Shown here: piece by piece, positions 7,519-15,231 of the stretch
Position numbering within the stretch: the first letter of the stretch is position 1
How the letters are laid out: the number at the start of each line of letters is the position of its first letter
Origin: an uncultured Prevotella sp.
GTDB lineage: Bacteria; Bacteroidota; Bacteroidia; Bacteroidales; Bacteroidaceae
Assembly (NCBI GenBank): GCA_905235835.1
Contig: CAJONQ010000004.1
Coordinates: 1-40,165 of the forward strand
DNA length: 40,165 nucleotides
Direction of reading: 5' to 3'
Program-made: the position numbers and the translations under genes
The notes under the pieces: generated by a model
The model's database searches: none
What the model was told of the DNA's origin: nothing
What the model saw: only the letters and a program-made list of their open reading frames with translations

Positions 7519-9324
7519 TTCTTCGTACATCTTATCAATTTCCGCCTTGTAGTTCTCATAGAGTACACGACGGCGTATTTTCAGGGTATTGGTGAGCTCG
7601 CCCTTCTCCATCGACAGGTGATGGGGAAGCAACGTGAAGCGTTTCACCTGCTCATAATGGGCAAGTTGCTGCTGGAGAGTATCAATACGCTCCTTCATCA
7701 TCTCGATAATCTGGGGGGCAGCACAGAGCTGTTCACGGTTCTCAAACGGGATGTTATGCTCACGGGCATACTCTTCCAAGAGCGGATAGACGGGAACTAT
7801 GAGTGCCGACACGAACTTACGCTGGTCAGCGATGACTGCCAACTGGTCGATATACTTGTCGACCAACAGTTTCGACTCAATCATCTGGGGAGCGATATAC
7901 TTACCATTGCTGGTCTTGAAGAGGTCTTTGATACGCTCTTTCAAGAACAACTCACCGTCTTTCAGATAACCTGCGTCCCCTGTCTTGAAATAACCATCCT
8001 CCGTAAAGGCTGCCTTTGTCAGGTCCTCACGGTTATAATAGCCCGGGGTAATCGTCGGACCTTTCAGCAAGATCTCACCCTCCTCACTAATCTTGATATC
8101 AATACCCTCGATGGGCTGACCTACGGAACCCACGGTATAGGGTTCTCCTAAGTGGTCGCAGGAAACCGTCGCCAGGGACTCTGTCAAGCCATAGCCCACA
8201 ATCATATTAATACCGATGGAATGGACGAATTCCTCCACATGGGCACTCACTGCAGCACCGGCAGTGGGGAAGAAATGGGCATTCTCCAAACCTAGTTCCT
8301 TACGCACGAGTGAGAATACGGTGCGGTTCAGCATCTCATATTCTAAATGGAGTGCCATCGGTGGTTTCTTACCCAGACTAAGATACTCAATATTATGCTT
8401 ACGTCCCACTTTCAGCGCATGCATGAAGAGTCTACGCTGCATCACGCTGGAATGGTCGATCTCATCCATCACACCCATATATACCTTCTCCCAGAAACGG
8501 GGAACACTCGACATACAGGTAGGATGAGTCTCACGCATCGACTGCTGCACCTCCTGCGGATGGGTGTTCACAATCATCGTGGCACCCTTGGTCAAGGAGA
8601 GGAGCGCCCAGCCACGTTCAAAGATATGCGTATAAGGCAGGAAATTCATCACCCGGTCATGCTCATTCACCGGCACACACTTGTTGTTTGCCTCAAAGGC
8701 TGCATGGAACATCGAGTGCGGCAGGATGACACCCTTGGAGTCACCTGTGGTACCACTCGTATAGAGAATATTGGCGATTTCATCGAAAGAAGCCTCTTTC
8801 TGACGAGCTTCTACTTCCGACTGACGGGGCAAGTTCTCACCCATTTTCAAGAAATCACTGAAATAGATGGCATTGGGGTCATGGGTGGAGATACGAACCA
8901 TGGGGTCAAAGACGATGATACGCTCCAACGTAGGACAGAGGGACACCACCCGACGGGCACGGTCGTACTGCTCCTGCTCACCCACGAAGAGGAAACGTAC
9001 CTTCGCGTCATTGATTATAAACTGTATCTGTTGTTCAGAGCTGGTAGCGTAGAAAGGAATAGTGACTGCACGGACACCCCATGCTCCAAAGTCACACTCC
9101 AGATACTGCACGGAGTTCTGCGAGAAGATACCGATATTCTCCTGTACCTTCACACCCAGATTCAACAGGGCATTGCTTACCTGCTTGACGGTCTGCGACA
9201 CTTGATTCCATGATAACGACTTCCACTCCTTACCTCCAAAATCCTGGTAAATCAACATCTCACGGTCACCATAGTGAGCTGCTAAGTCGTGTATCAACAC
9301 CGACATATGACTGTTTATCTGCAT
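7516..9324 (-). CDS. Long-chain acyl-CoA synthetase (AMP-dependent ligase)
   Basis: 602 residues, the length of the eukaryote-like long-chain acyl-CoA synthetase group. It activates fatty acids with ATP and CoA in the cytoplasm. The adenylate-forming motifs are complete: YTSGTTGDSKG (188-198), a GYGLTES (377-383) aromatic/acyl-site segment, YFKTGD (445-450) and the hinge plus catalytic lysine in TSNGKYIAPQ (Lys475). No signal peptide or membrane segment. The start MQINSHMSV fits; Met7 is an alternative. It leads an operon with prfB, a 47-residue membrane peptide and a CYTH protein; the overlap or near-overlap with prfB implies co-translation. A minus-strand -7 box (9348-9355) lies 24 bp upstream. 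Exact chain-length preference cannot be read. Confidence 0.93.
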   Translation of the reverse strand: MQINSHMSVLIHDLAAHYGDREMLIYQDFGGKEWKSLSWNQVSQTVKQVSNALLNLGVKVQENIGIFSQNSVQYLECDFGAWGVRAVTIPFYATSSEQQIQFIINDAKVRFLFVGEQEQYDRARRVVSLCPTLERIIVFDPMVRISTHDPNAIYFSDFLKMGENLPRQSEVEARQKEASFDEIANILYTSGTTGDSKGVILPHSMFHAAFEANNKCVPVNEHDRVMNFLPYTHIFERGWALLSLTKGATMIVNTHPQEVQQSMRETHPTCMSSVPRFWEKVYMGVMDEIDHSSVMQRRLFMHALKVGRKHNIEYLSLGKKPPMALHLEYEMLNRTVFSLVRKELGLENAHFFPTAGAAVSAHVEEFVHSIGINMIVGYGLTESLATVSCDHLGEPYTVGSVGQPIEGIDIKISEEGEILLKGPTITPGYYNREDLTKAAFTEDGYFKTGDAGYLKDGELFLKERIKDLFKTSNGKYIAPQMIESKLLVDKYIDQLAVIADQRKFVSALIVPVYPLLEEYAREHNIPFENREQLCAAPQIIEMMKERIDTLQQQLAHYEQVKRFTLLPHHLSMEKGELTNTLKIRRRVLYENYKAEIDKMYEE

Positions 9325-9347
9325 AAGCCTATTATATTAATTAGGTG

Positions 9348-9355
9348 CAAAGATA
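9348..9355 (-). promoter_or_regulatory. -7 box for the acyl-CoA ligase operon
   Basis: TATCTTTG on the minus strand matches TAnnTTTG. No convincing TTTG is present at the -33 distance. The predicted leader before the ATG at 9324 is short, about 15-20 nt. It is divergent from the box at 9398-9405. Confidence 0.5.
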
Positions 9356-9397
9356 CAACATTTTTATTAAAAAAGACGATGGATGAAGTTTTTTCTG

Positions 9398-9405
9398 TAT
9401 CTTTG
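9398..9405 (+). promoter_or_regulatory. -7 box for the M20 deacylase gene
   Basis: TATCTTTG matches TAnnTTTG and ends only 8 bp before the ATG at 9414. The transcript would have almost no leader. The -33 element is not recognisable. Confidence 0.5.
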
Positions 9406-9413
9406 CGTACGAA

Positions 9414-10466
9414 ATGACATACAAGAAATACACAAACGAAGCGGTGGCACTGTTGAGCAGACTCATCAGCACACCCTCTGTCAGCCGTGACGAGCAAGCT
9501 GCGGCTGACATCCTGCAACAACAGATCAAAGAATGGGGACTTCCCTGTAAGCGTATCGGTAACAACCTGATGGTAGCTGGAAGACCCAGTAAAAAGAAAC
9601 CTACACTGTTACTCAATGCACATATCGACACGGTAAAGCCTGTGGCAACATGGACACGTGATCCTTTTACCCCGACCATTGAGGATGGTAAACTCTATGG
9701 GTTGGGAGCAAACGACTGCGGTGGCGGACTGGTCAGTCTGTTGCAGGCATACCGCATCCTGAGGGAAGAGAAAAACCTTCCATACAATCTGGTCTATGTC
9801 GCTTCGTGTGAAGAGGAGGTGAGCGGTCAGAACGGTTTCTCCGCTGTCCTACCCCATTTACCTCAGATTGACGTCGCCATCGTCGGAGAACCGACAGGTA
9901 TGCAGCCAGCCATCGCCGAGAAGGGCTTGATGGTAATTGACGGTATCGCTCATGGGAAGAGTGGTCATGCGGCTCGTAATGAGGGGATCAATGCTATTTA
10001 CGAGGTTTTAGACGACTTGCAATGGTTGCATGACTACAAGTTCCGCAAAGTGAGTCCACTATTAGGAGAGACCAAGGCAACAGTTACCGTGCTGCATGCT
10101 GGTACCCAGCATAATGTCATCCCCGACAAGGTGGAGTTTGTCATAGATATCCGCACCAACGAATACTACCAGAATGAATATCTTTTCGCTTTCTTGCAGA
10201 AACATATGAAGAGTGAATTGAAGGCACGTTCCTTCCGTCTGCACTCCTCTTCCATCCCAGAAGATCACCCCTTGATCAAGAAATGCAAAAAGATGAGAAT
10301 GAAGCCCTTCGGCTCACCCACCCTGTCGGATCAGGCACTGATGCCTTTCCCCTCTTTCAAGTTAGGTCCAGGGGAGTCAAGTCGCAGTCATTCTGCCGAT
10401 GAATTCGTCAAAATTGATGAAATTCATCAGGCAATCAACTGTTATGTGAGGTTAATTTCGAGATAA
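9414..10466 (+). CDS. argE: M20 family deacylase, probable N-acylornithine (acetyl/succinyl) deacylase
   Basis: 350 residues, cytoplasmic, no signal. M20 metallopeptidase with the dinuclear zinc site in order: His70 and Asp72 (NAHIDTV), Asp101 (GANDCGG), the catalytic Glu and next ligand in SCEEEV (133-135), Glu159 (VGEPTG), and His326 near the C-terminus (SRSHSADEF). A dimerisation lid follows HGKSGHAARNEGINA (about 185-199). The layout and the NAHIDTVKP opening resemble the Bacteroidales ArgE-type enzyme of arginine synthesis, where succinylated rather than acetylated intermediates are used; DapE or a generic peptidase is the alternative. It stands alone between divergent and convergent neighbours, with a -7 box 8 bp upstream of the ATG. 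Confidence 0.78.
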   Translation: MTYKKYTNEAVALLSRLISTPSVSRDEQAAADILQQQIKEWGLPCKRIGNNLMVAGRPSKKKPTLLLNAHIDTVKPVATWTRDPFTPTIEDGKLYGLGANDCGGGLVSLLQAYRILREEKNLPYNLVYVASCEEEVSGQNGFSAVLPHLPQIDVAIVGEPTGMQPAIAEKGLMVIDGIAHGKSGHAARNEGINAIYEVLDDLQWLHDYKFRKVSPLLGETKATVTVLHAGTQHNVIPDKVEFVIDIRTNEYYQNEYLFAFLQKHMKSELKARSFRLHSSSIPEDHPLIKKCKKMRMKPFGSPTLSDQALMPFPSFKLGPGESSRSHSADEFVKIDEIHQAINCYVRLISR

Positions 10467-10489
10467 TGAGATCCCGAGATAACGAGATC
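10460..10489 (+). repeat. Tandem 16-bp direct repeat at the argE/envC-like junction
   Basis: Two near-identical 14-bp copies, GAGATAATGAGATC (10460-10473) and GAGATAACGAGATC (10476-10489), are separated by CC. The first copy contains the argE stop codon. GAGATC and GATCTC (10468-10473 and 10486-10491) could also pair, but no T-tract follows on either strand. The two flanking genes converge here. Confidence 0.6.
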
Positions 10490-10499
10490 TCAAAAGGAA

Positions 10500-12089
10500 T
10501 CAGCGTCCTAACCAAGACTCTGGATTGAGTTTCGCTGTCTCTTTGCGTAACTGAAACTGGAGAATATCATCCTGTCCTACCCGTCCTAATGCCTGACGTG
10601 TACTGACTTTCTGTCCACGATGCACATTGACTGAGGAAAGGTTGCAATAAACGGAGATATAACTGCCATGGCGAACCATCACCACCATGGTACCTCCGAA
10701 ACTGAACACGGCACTGACCTCACCATCGAAGATAGAACGGGCTTGCGCACCAGACTGTCCCTTGATATTAATACCCTTATTATCAAGGGTGACATTATGC
10801 AGTCCCTCCACGTTATACTGTCCGAAATGGCTCACGATACGATAAGGACCAGTGATAGGCATCGGCAGACGACCACGGTTACTCTCAAAGTTACCACTCA
10901 GGCGACGGTCCTCTGACGACATCGAATAATCGAGCGTCTCCGTATTTCTCTTTGCCTCAGCAACCTCCTTGGCATGCTCACGAGCCTCTGACTCAGCACG
11001 ACGCTCCGCAGCAAGACGCGCAGCTTCCGCTTCACGAGCCTGTCGCTCAGCCTCTTCACGAGCCTTCTTATTACGGGCGGCACGAGCCTCCGCCTTTGCT
11101 TTCTCCTCACGAGCCTTTGCCTCAGCGATACGACGGGCATTCTCTTTTGCCGCAGCCTCTGCAGCCGCCTTCTTACGAGCCAACTCAGCAGCACGTTTCT
11201 TGGCTGCTTCCGCCTCTGCCTTACGTTTAGCCTCTGCGGCAGCACGGGCTTTCTGACGAGCCACCTCCTCTGCGATCAAACGGTCGATCTGCGCATTGAG
11301 AACCGCATCTTTCTTCTTCTGCTGGGCAATCACATTCTGAATTTCCTTCTGTTGTTTCTGTAAACCAGACACCACATTTTTCTGCTCGGTCTGTTTATCC
11401 TCCAGCGAACGACGCTCACTCTCACCACGACGCAACAACTGATTCTTATTATCACGAGCGGCAAGCAACTCGACCTGCTTGGCATTCACCTCTGCCTGCT
11501 TCACCTTCACGTCCTCACCTTGAGAGCGCTGATAGGAAGCATATTCCCGCATAAAACGCATGCGACGGAACATCTGGGTGAAACTGCTGGCACTGAAGAT
11601 GAACATCAGCTTACTCTGTAGCGACTGGTTACGATGCATATAGCGCATCGACTTGACATATTTCTGCTTGCAGTCCTCCAACTCTGACTTCAACACACCA
11701 AGTTCCGTATTAAGCACCTCTATCTCGACATCCAGCGAGGAGAGGTCTTTGCGGATGGTATCTATCGTACGACGTTTGTGGGCTATCTCTGTGTTGAGCA
11801 TCATCAGGTTCTCCAGCCGCTTCTTGACATCACGCTCATTGGAGCGAAGTTTCTGCTCCTGCTCCTTAATCTGCTGCTGAATCTGCTGACGCTGGTTTTG
11901 CAAACTCTGCACAGAGACTGGCTGCCCTGACGAACTCTTCGTAGAAGTCGTCTTCTTTTTGGTCGTCTTCTTGGTTGTTTTCTTAACAACAGTAGTCTTA
12001 TTCTTCCCCTTTGTCGTCGTACGCCGCTGCTGCGCATACGGACTCAAGGCAAAGAGCAGAAGTATGATAAGTATACCAGTCCGCCTCAT
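10500..12089 (-). CDS. EnvC-like murein hydrolase activator with degenerate LytM domain
   Basis: 529 residues, exported by a signal peptide ending SPYAQ. A Lys/Thr-rich low-complexity stretch (about 22-52) is followed by a long coiled coil (about 60-390), whose second half is very rich in Ala, Glu, Arg and Lys. The C-terminal 130 residues are a LytM/M23 fold. The usual zinc ligands are replaced: the HxxxD position reads LDNKGINI (Asn for both His and Asp), the later His is Asn in VYCNLSSVNVHRG, and the final HxH is LQFQL. This is the hallmark of EnvC-type proteins, which do not cut peptidoglycan but activate amidases at the division site. It is the last gene of the dut / TPR / DUF4292 operon, 6 bp after its neighbour. 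Family firm; partner amidase not in the window. Confidence 0.9.
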   Translation of the reverse strand: MRRTGILIILLLFALSPYAQQRRTTTKGKNKTTVVKKTTKKTTKKKTTSTKSSSGQPVSVQSLQNQRQQIQQQIKEQEQKLRSNERDVKKRLENLMMLNTEIAHKRRTIDTIRKDLSSLDVEIEVLNTELGVLKSELEDCKQKYVKSMRYMHRNQSLQSKLMFIFSASSFTQMFRRMRFMREYASYQRSQGEDVKVKQAEVNAKQVELLAARDNKNQLLRRGESERRSLEDKQTEQKNVVSGLQKQQKEIQNVIAQQKKKDAVLNAQIDRLIAEEVARQKARAAAEAKRKAEAEAAKKRAAELARKKAAAEAAAKENARRIAEAKAREEKAKAEARAARNKKAREEAERQAREAEAARLAAERRAESEAREHAKEVAEAKRNTETLDYSMSSEDRRLSGNFESNRGRLPMPITGPYRIVSHFGQYNVEGLHNVTLDNKGINIKGQSGAQARSIFDGEVSAVFSFGGTMVVMVRHGSYISVYCNLSSVNVHRGQKVSTRQALGRVGQDDILQFQLRKETAKLNPESWLGR

Positions 12090-12095
12090 CCTCGA

Positions 12096-12944
12096 TTATA
12101 GAGCCATAAAGCGACGAAGGATCTCGTCAACGCTTACCTCTCGATATTTGCCGGAAATCTCTGTGCGGGTCTCCCACTCCTCGTCATTGCCGAGATAATT
12201 GAAATTCATACCCATCTTAACAGACTTACCCGGACTATTAAACAGGATATGATGGGTGAAGGGGAACTGTTTCTTGCCACTGGCACGGAAGTCTTCGTAG
12301 TCCCAGTTCAACTGATAGTTACCACGAATCTTATCCTCATACATGATGTTTGCCATCTTGATTAGTGCGCCATCCTTATCAGCAAGCCAACGATAAGAGA
12401 GCTTGCCATTCTCCATCGAGATGATAGCATCCTCGCCTATCAAGTCAGTCTCATAGGCGTTCAGCAACTCGTCGGTGATCTTTGACTTGCCGGGCTGGAA
12501 CAACTCATTCCAGAACAATGCCTGCAAAGAGTAGAAATTCAGACCACTATTACGCATGAAATCCAACTGGTTATAGCTTGCCTTGATGAATTGTTTGTTG
12601 ATACGGTCCATGATCAGCACATAGTCTTTCGTAAACTCCAGACGTCCTGCCTCTACGAAGCCGAAAGCCATCAATTGCAGACGAATCACATCGTCACGCT
12701 TCATCTTCAGGTTACCTGTCAGTGTCAACTGCTGGTTACCTACCTCCACTGAGAATTTCACTTTAGAAGTAATGAACTTAGCATATTGTGCATTGTCATT
12801 CACTTTCTGTAAGAACTGCTGCGCCTTCATAGTAGACGGAGTCGTTGTCTTAGTCTCTTTTACAGCTTTCTTCTGTGTGCCGCAAGCTACCAATACCAAT
12901 GGCAGTACCAAGGCGGCAAGTTTCATAATACGTGATGGTTTCAT
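12096..12944 (-). CDS. DUF4292-type lipoprotein (LolA/LolB-like fold predicted)
   Basis: 282 residues. The signal ends at Cys21 (LVAC), giving a lipoprotein. The mature part has features I associate with the Bacteroidota DUF4292 family: a strand repeat ITSKVKFSVEVGNQQLTLTGNLKMKRDDVIRL, then LMAFGFVEAGRLEFTKDYVLIMDRINKQF, and a C-terminal MGMNFNYLGNDEEWETRTEI. This arrangement of strands facing a helix suggests a half-barrel that may bind a lipid or lipoprotein acyl chains; that role is inferred. Its ATG overlaps the TPR stop as ATGA, so translation is coupled, and the EnvC-like gene begins 6 bp after its stop. The conserved company of TPR and EnvC-like genes suggests a part in envelope maintenance. 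Confidence 0.82.
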   Translation of the reverse strand: MKPSRIMKLAALVLPLVLVACGTQKKAVKETKTTTPSTMKAQQFLQKVNDNAQYAKFITSKVKFSVEVGNQQLTLTGNLKMKRDDVIRLQLMAFGFVEAGRLEFTKDYVLIMDRINKQFIKASYNQLDFMRNSGLNFYSLQALFWNELFQPGKSKITDELLNAYETDLIGEDAIISMENGKLSYRWLADKDGALIKMANIMYEDKIRGNYQLNWDYEDFRASGKKQFPFTHHILFNSPGKSVKMGMNFNYLGNDEEWETRTEISGKYREVSVDEILRRFMAL

Positions 12945-14674
12945 TCTTTTAGGTATTTTTTTAGTTTTATCTTTCGTGTTAATATCTCTCTACGATCTTC
13001 CGCAGCTGGCTGTGGCGGGACCTCTGCAGCACGTGTCAATGCCAGCTGCCAATAGGCTAATGCCTGTTCCTTCTCACCTGCATGATAATAGATATCACCT
13101 GCATGCTCCAGTAGCACTGCCGACGTATCGGAGTCACATTGTAATGTCTGATCGATGTAAATCTTTGACTCTGCATAGCGTCCTTCCTTAAAAAGAATCC
13201 AGGCATAGGTATCAAGGTAAGTCGCATTCTTCGGCTCTGCCTTGATGGTACGGTATGACATCTGCTCTGCCTTTTCCAAGTGTATTTCTTTCTCACTGAG
13301 ATAGTAGGCGTAGTTATTCAAGCAACCAATATTATCGTCTTTCCACGCCAGACAGGAGTCATAGGCGGCAAAAGCCTCCTTGTCTAGTCCTTTCTGGTGC
13401 AGAATATCACCCATGACAGCATAGAAGTCACTGACAATCTCGACATCACTCTGCTGGTTGATGACACTGATACCATTCTGGAAAGCATCGAGTGCCTCAT
13501 TCAGTTTCTCCTGTTTGTAATAGGCAATCCCCTGATAGTAATAAAATGCCATTTCATCGGGATTATACTGGCGGGCATCCTTACAAAGAGAGATAATACT
13601 GTTCATGTCGTCTGCCTGCCATGCGTAACTTACTAGCTGTAATCGGGCTGCAGCATGATCTGGAGCAACCTTCAGCACTTGCTGTAATACAGCACTGATA
13701 GAATCGTTAGGCATCTGTTTCAGATTCATATAGGTCGCACAGAGGATTGCCACATCCGCATCCATCTGTGGCTGTTCCAGCATCCGATGGAAAAGATAGA
13801 GCACACGAGTAGAGTCACCTCCCTCTTGTTCACTCTGTCCTATCTCTTGACGCATCAGTAAAATGCGGTCCTGTGAGGTGACATTCTTACTCAACAACAC
13901 CTGCTCTGTCAAGGCTGCTGCCCTCTCTGGGTCACCCTCATCCTTCTCATAGGCAAGCAAAGCCATCAAAGCATTCCGATTCTCAGGCTCTATGCGCAGA
14001 ATATCATGGTATATCTCCAAGGCTTTCTTCTTCTGTCCGTTCACAAAAAGGGTATTGGCATAAAGTCCCCGATAATTCTGGTCGTTAGGATACTGGTCGG
14101 CTAGACGCTTCATCTCCGCAATAGCAGCTTTCTTGTCACCTAACTGCGTATAGAAATTACTCTTGGCATATGAAAGGCGCTCACTCTTTCCCTCTATGGT
14201 CTCTAACTTCTCCAATGCTTTAATCGCTGCTCCATACTCATGCTGCTCCTCATAAAGCTGAATGAGAATACCCAAGACATCATCCCTGTCACGATGTTGA
14301 TCGTATAGACGTTCCAAGACAACCGCTGCCTTATCATACTGATGGAGATTAATATAAGCATTCGCCAAATTCTCTTGATAAGTGGCATTCTCCGGTTCTA
14401 TGGATGCTGCTTTCTCAACACAGGCAAGTGCTTGGTCTTTGAGTTTCAAGGCACCATAATAGTGGCTCAAATAAAAATAAGCCTCCGATTTCGAGGAGTC
14501 AATCTCCACACAACGGCGTAACAGATCAAATGCGGCATCATTATTTCCTTTGGCTCGCTCACAGATAGCCTCCAAGAAGAAAGCATCATAGCGACGATTA
14601 GCGTTGACCGTCTGTGCAACTACAGACAATCCCGCCGTTAATACCAAGAGAAATAATAAACCTAGTCTTTTCAC
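12941..14674 (-). CDS. Exported TPR-repeat protein
   Basis: 577 residues with a signal peptide (MKRLGLLFLLVLTAGLSVVA, then QTVNANRRYD). Almost the whole mature chain is tetratricopeptide repeats, for example SEAYFYLSHYYGALKLKDQA, ATYQENLANAYINLHQYDKA, and later ATYLDTYAWILFKEGRYAES near the C-terminus. TPR stacks hold other proteins, so it is probably a periplasmic or outer-membrane-facing scaffold. No anchor or catalytic domain is seen. It starts 9 bp after dut, and its stop overlaps the start of the DUF4292-type gene (ATGA). Together with the EnvC-like protein it may belong to an envelope or division complex; this rests on gene order. Confidence 0.88.
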   Translation of the reverse strand: MKRLGLLFLLVLTAGLSVVAQTVNANRRYDAFFLEAICERAKGNNDAAFDLLRRCVEIDSSKSEAYFYLSHYYGALKLKDQALACVEKAASIEPENATYQENLANAYINLHQYDKAAVVLERLYDQHRDRDDVLGILIQLYEEQHEYGAAIKALEKLETIEGKSERLSYAKSNFYTQLGDKKAAIAEMKRLADQYPNDQNYRGLYANTLFVNGQKKKALEIYHDILRIEPENRNALMALLAYEKDEGDPERAAALTEQVLLSKNVTSQDRILLMRQEIGQSEQEGGDSTRVLYLFHRMLEQPQMDADVAILCATYMNLKQMPNDSISAVLQQVLKVAPDHAAARLQLVSYAWQADDMNSIISLCKDARQYNPDEMAFYYYQGIAYYKQEKLNEALDAFQNGISVINQQSDVEIVSDFYAVMGDILHQKGLDKEAFAAYDSCLAWKDDNIGCLNNYAYYLSEKEIHLEKAEQMSYRTIKAEPKNATYLDTYAWILFKEGRYAESKIYIDQTLQCDSDTSAVLLEHAGDIYYHAGEKEQALAYWQLALTRAAEVPPQPAAEDRREILTRKIKLKKYLKE

Positions 14675-14683
14675 TGAATATCC

Positions 14684-15121
14684 TTATTTTACGCCTGTAT
14701 GTCCATAACCTCCTTCGCCACGCTCTGTCTGGTCGAGTACCTCCACCACGACGAAATCCGCCTGTTCATGTTTAGCAATGATCATCTGGGCAATACGTTC
14801 TCCGTCATTAATCACAAAATCTTCCTGCGAGAGATTAATCAGAAGGACACCCACCTCACCACGATAATCCGCATCAATTGTACCAGGTGAGTTCAACACT
14901 GTCAGTCCATGTTTGAGAGCGAGACCACTACGGGGACGTACCTGTGCCTCATATCCCTCTGGTAGTGCGATATGCAATCCTGTAGGTATCAAACGCCTTT
15001 CCATAGGATGAAGGGTGATTGGCTCCTCAATATTCGCACGGAGATCCATGCCTGCACTTTGTGGTGTGGCATAAGTGGGCAGCTGTTGATGCCCTCGGTT
15101 TACAACTTTTATCTGAATCAT
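14684..15121 (-). CDS. dut: dUTP diphosphatase
   Basis: 145 residues, normal for trimeric dUTPase. It converts dUTP to dUMP and diphosphate, keeping uracil out of DNA and feeding dTMP synthesis. All five motifs are present: I SAGMDL (22-27), II RPRSGLA (62-68), [17 protein letters not shown] (77-90, with catalytic Asp83), [10 protein letters not shown] (107-114), and [11 protein letters not shown] (134-143). It is the first gene of a four-gene operon with a TPR protein, a lipoprotein and an EnvC-like protein, an odd mix of nucleotide and envelope functions. It is divergent from the dGTPase gene, 110 bp apart, with a minus-strand -7 box at 15149-15156. Confidence 0.97.
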   Translation of the reverse strand: MIQIKVVNRGHQQLPTYATPQSAGMDLRANIEEPITLHPMERRLIPTGLHIALPEGYEAQVRPRSGLALKHGLTVLNSPGTIDADYRGEVGVLLINLSQEDFVINDGERIAQMIIAKHEQADFVVVEVLDQTERGEGGYGHTGVK

Positions 15122-15148
15122 TTCGAAATGTTACTATTAATTAATGTG

Positions 15149-15156
15149 CAAAATTA
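15149..15156 (-). promoter_or_regulatory. -7 box for the dut operon
   Basis: TAATTTTG on the minus strand fits TAnnTTTG, 27 bp upstream of the dut ATG. No clear TTTG lies 19-21 bp further upstream. Confidence 0.45.
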
Positions 15157-15219
15157 GTCATTTCTCTCCAAATAGCCATACTTTTTAAGGAAAAAGTGGT
15201 TTTATAGCTAAAAAAGTTG

Positions 15220-15227
15220 TAATTTTG
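15220..15227 (+). promoter_or_regulatory. -7 box for the dGTPase gene
   Basis: TAATTTTG matches TAnnTTTG and ends 4 bp before the ATG at 15232 (a second ATG is at 15235). Transcription would start at or inside the start codon region, implying a leaderless mRNA. Confidence 0.5.
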
Positions 15228-15231
15228 CACC

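Noticed and set aside
10468-10491. Bidirectional intrinsic terminator between argE and the envC-like gene
   Set aside because: GAGATC/GATCTC can pair, but the loop is 12 nt and no T-tract follows on either strand. The direct repeat explains the symmetry better.
10952-11256. Open frames antisense or out of frame to the EnvC-like coiled coil
   Set aside because: Ala/Arg- or Pro/His-rich translations follow from the repetitive Ala/Glu/Lys codons of the coiled coil; no family features.
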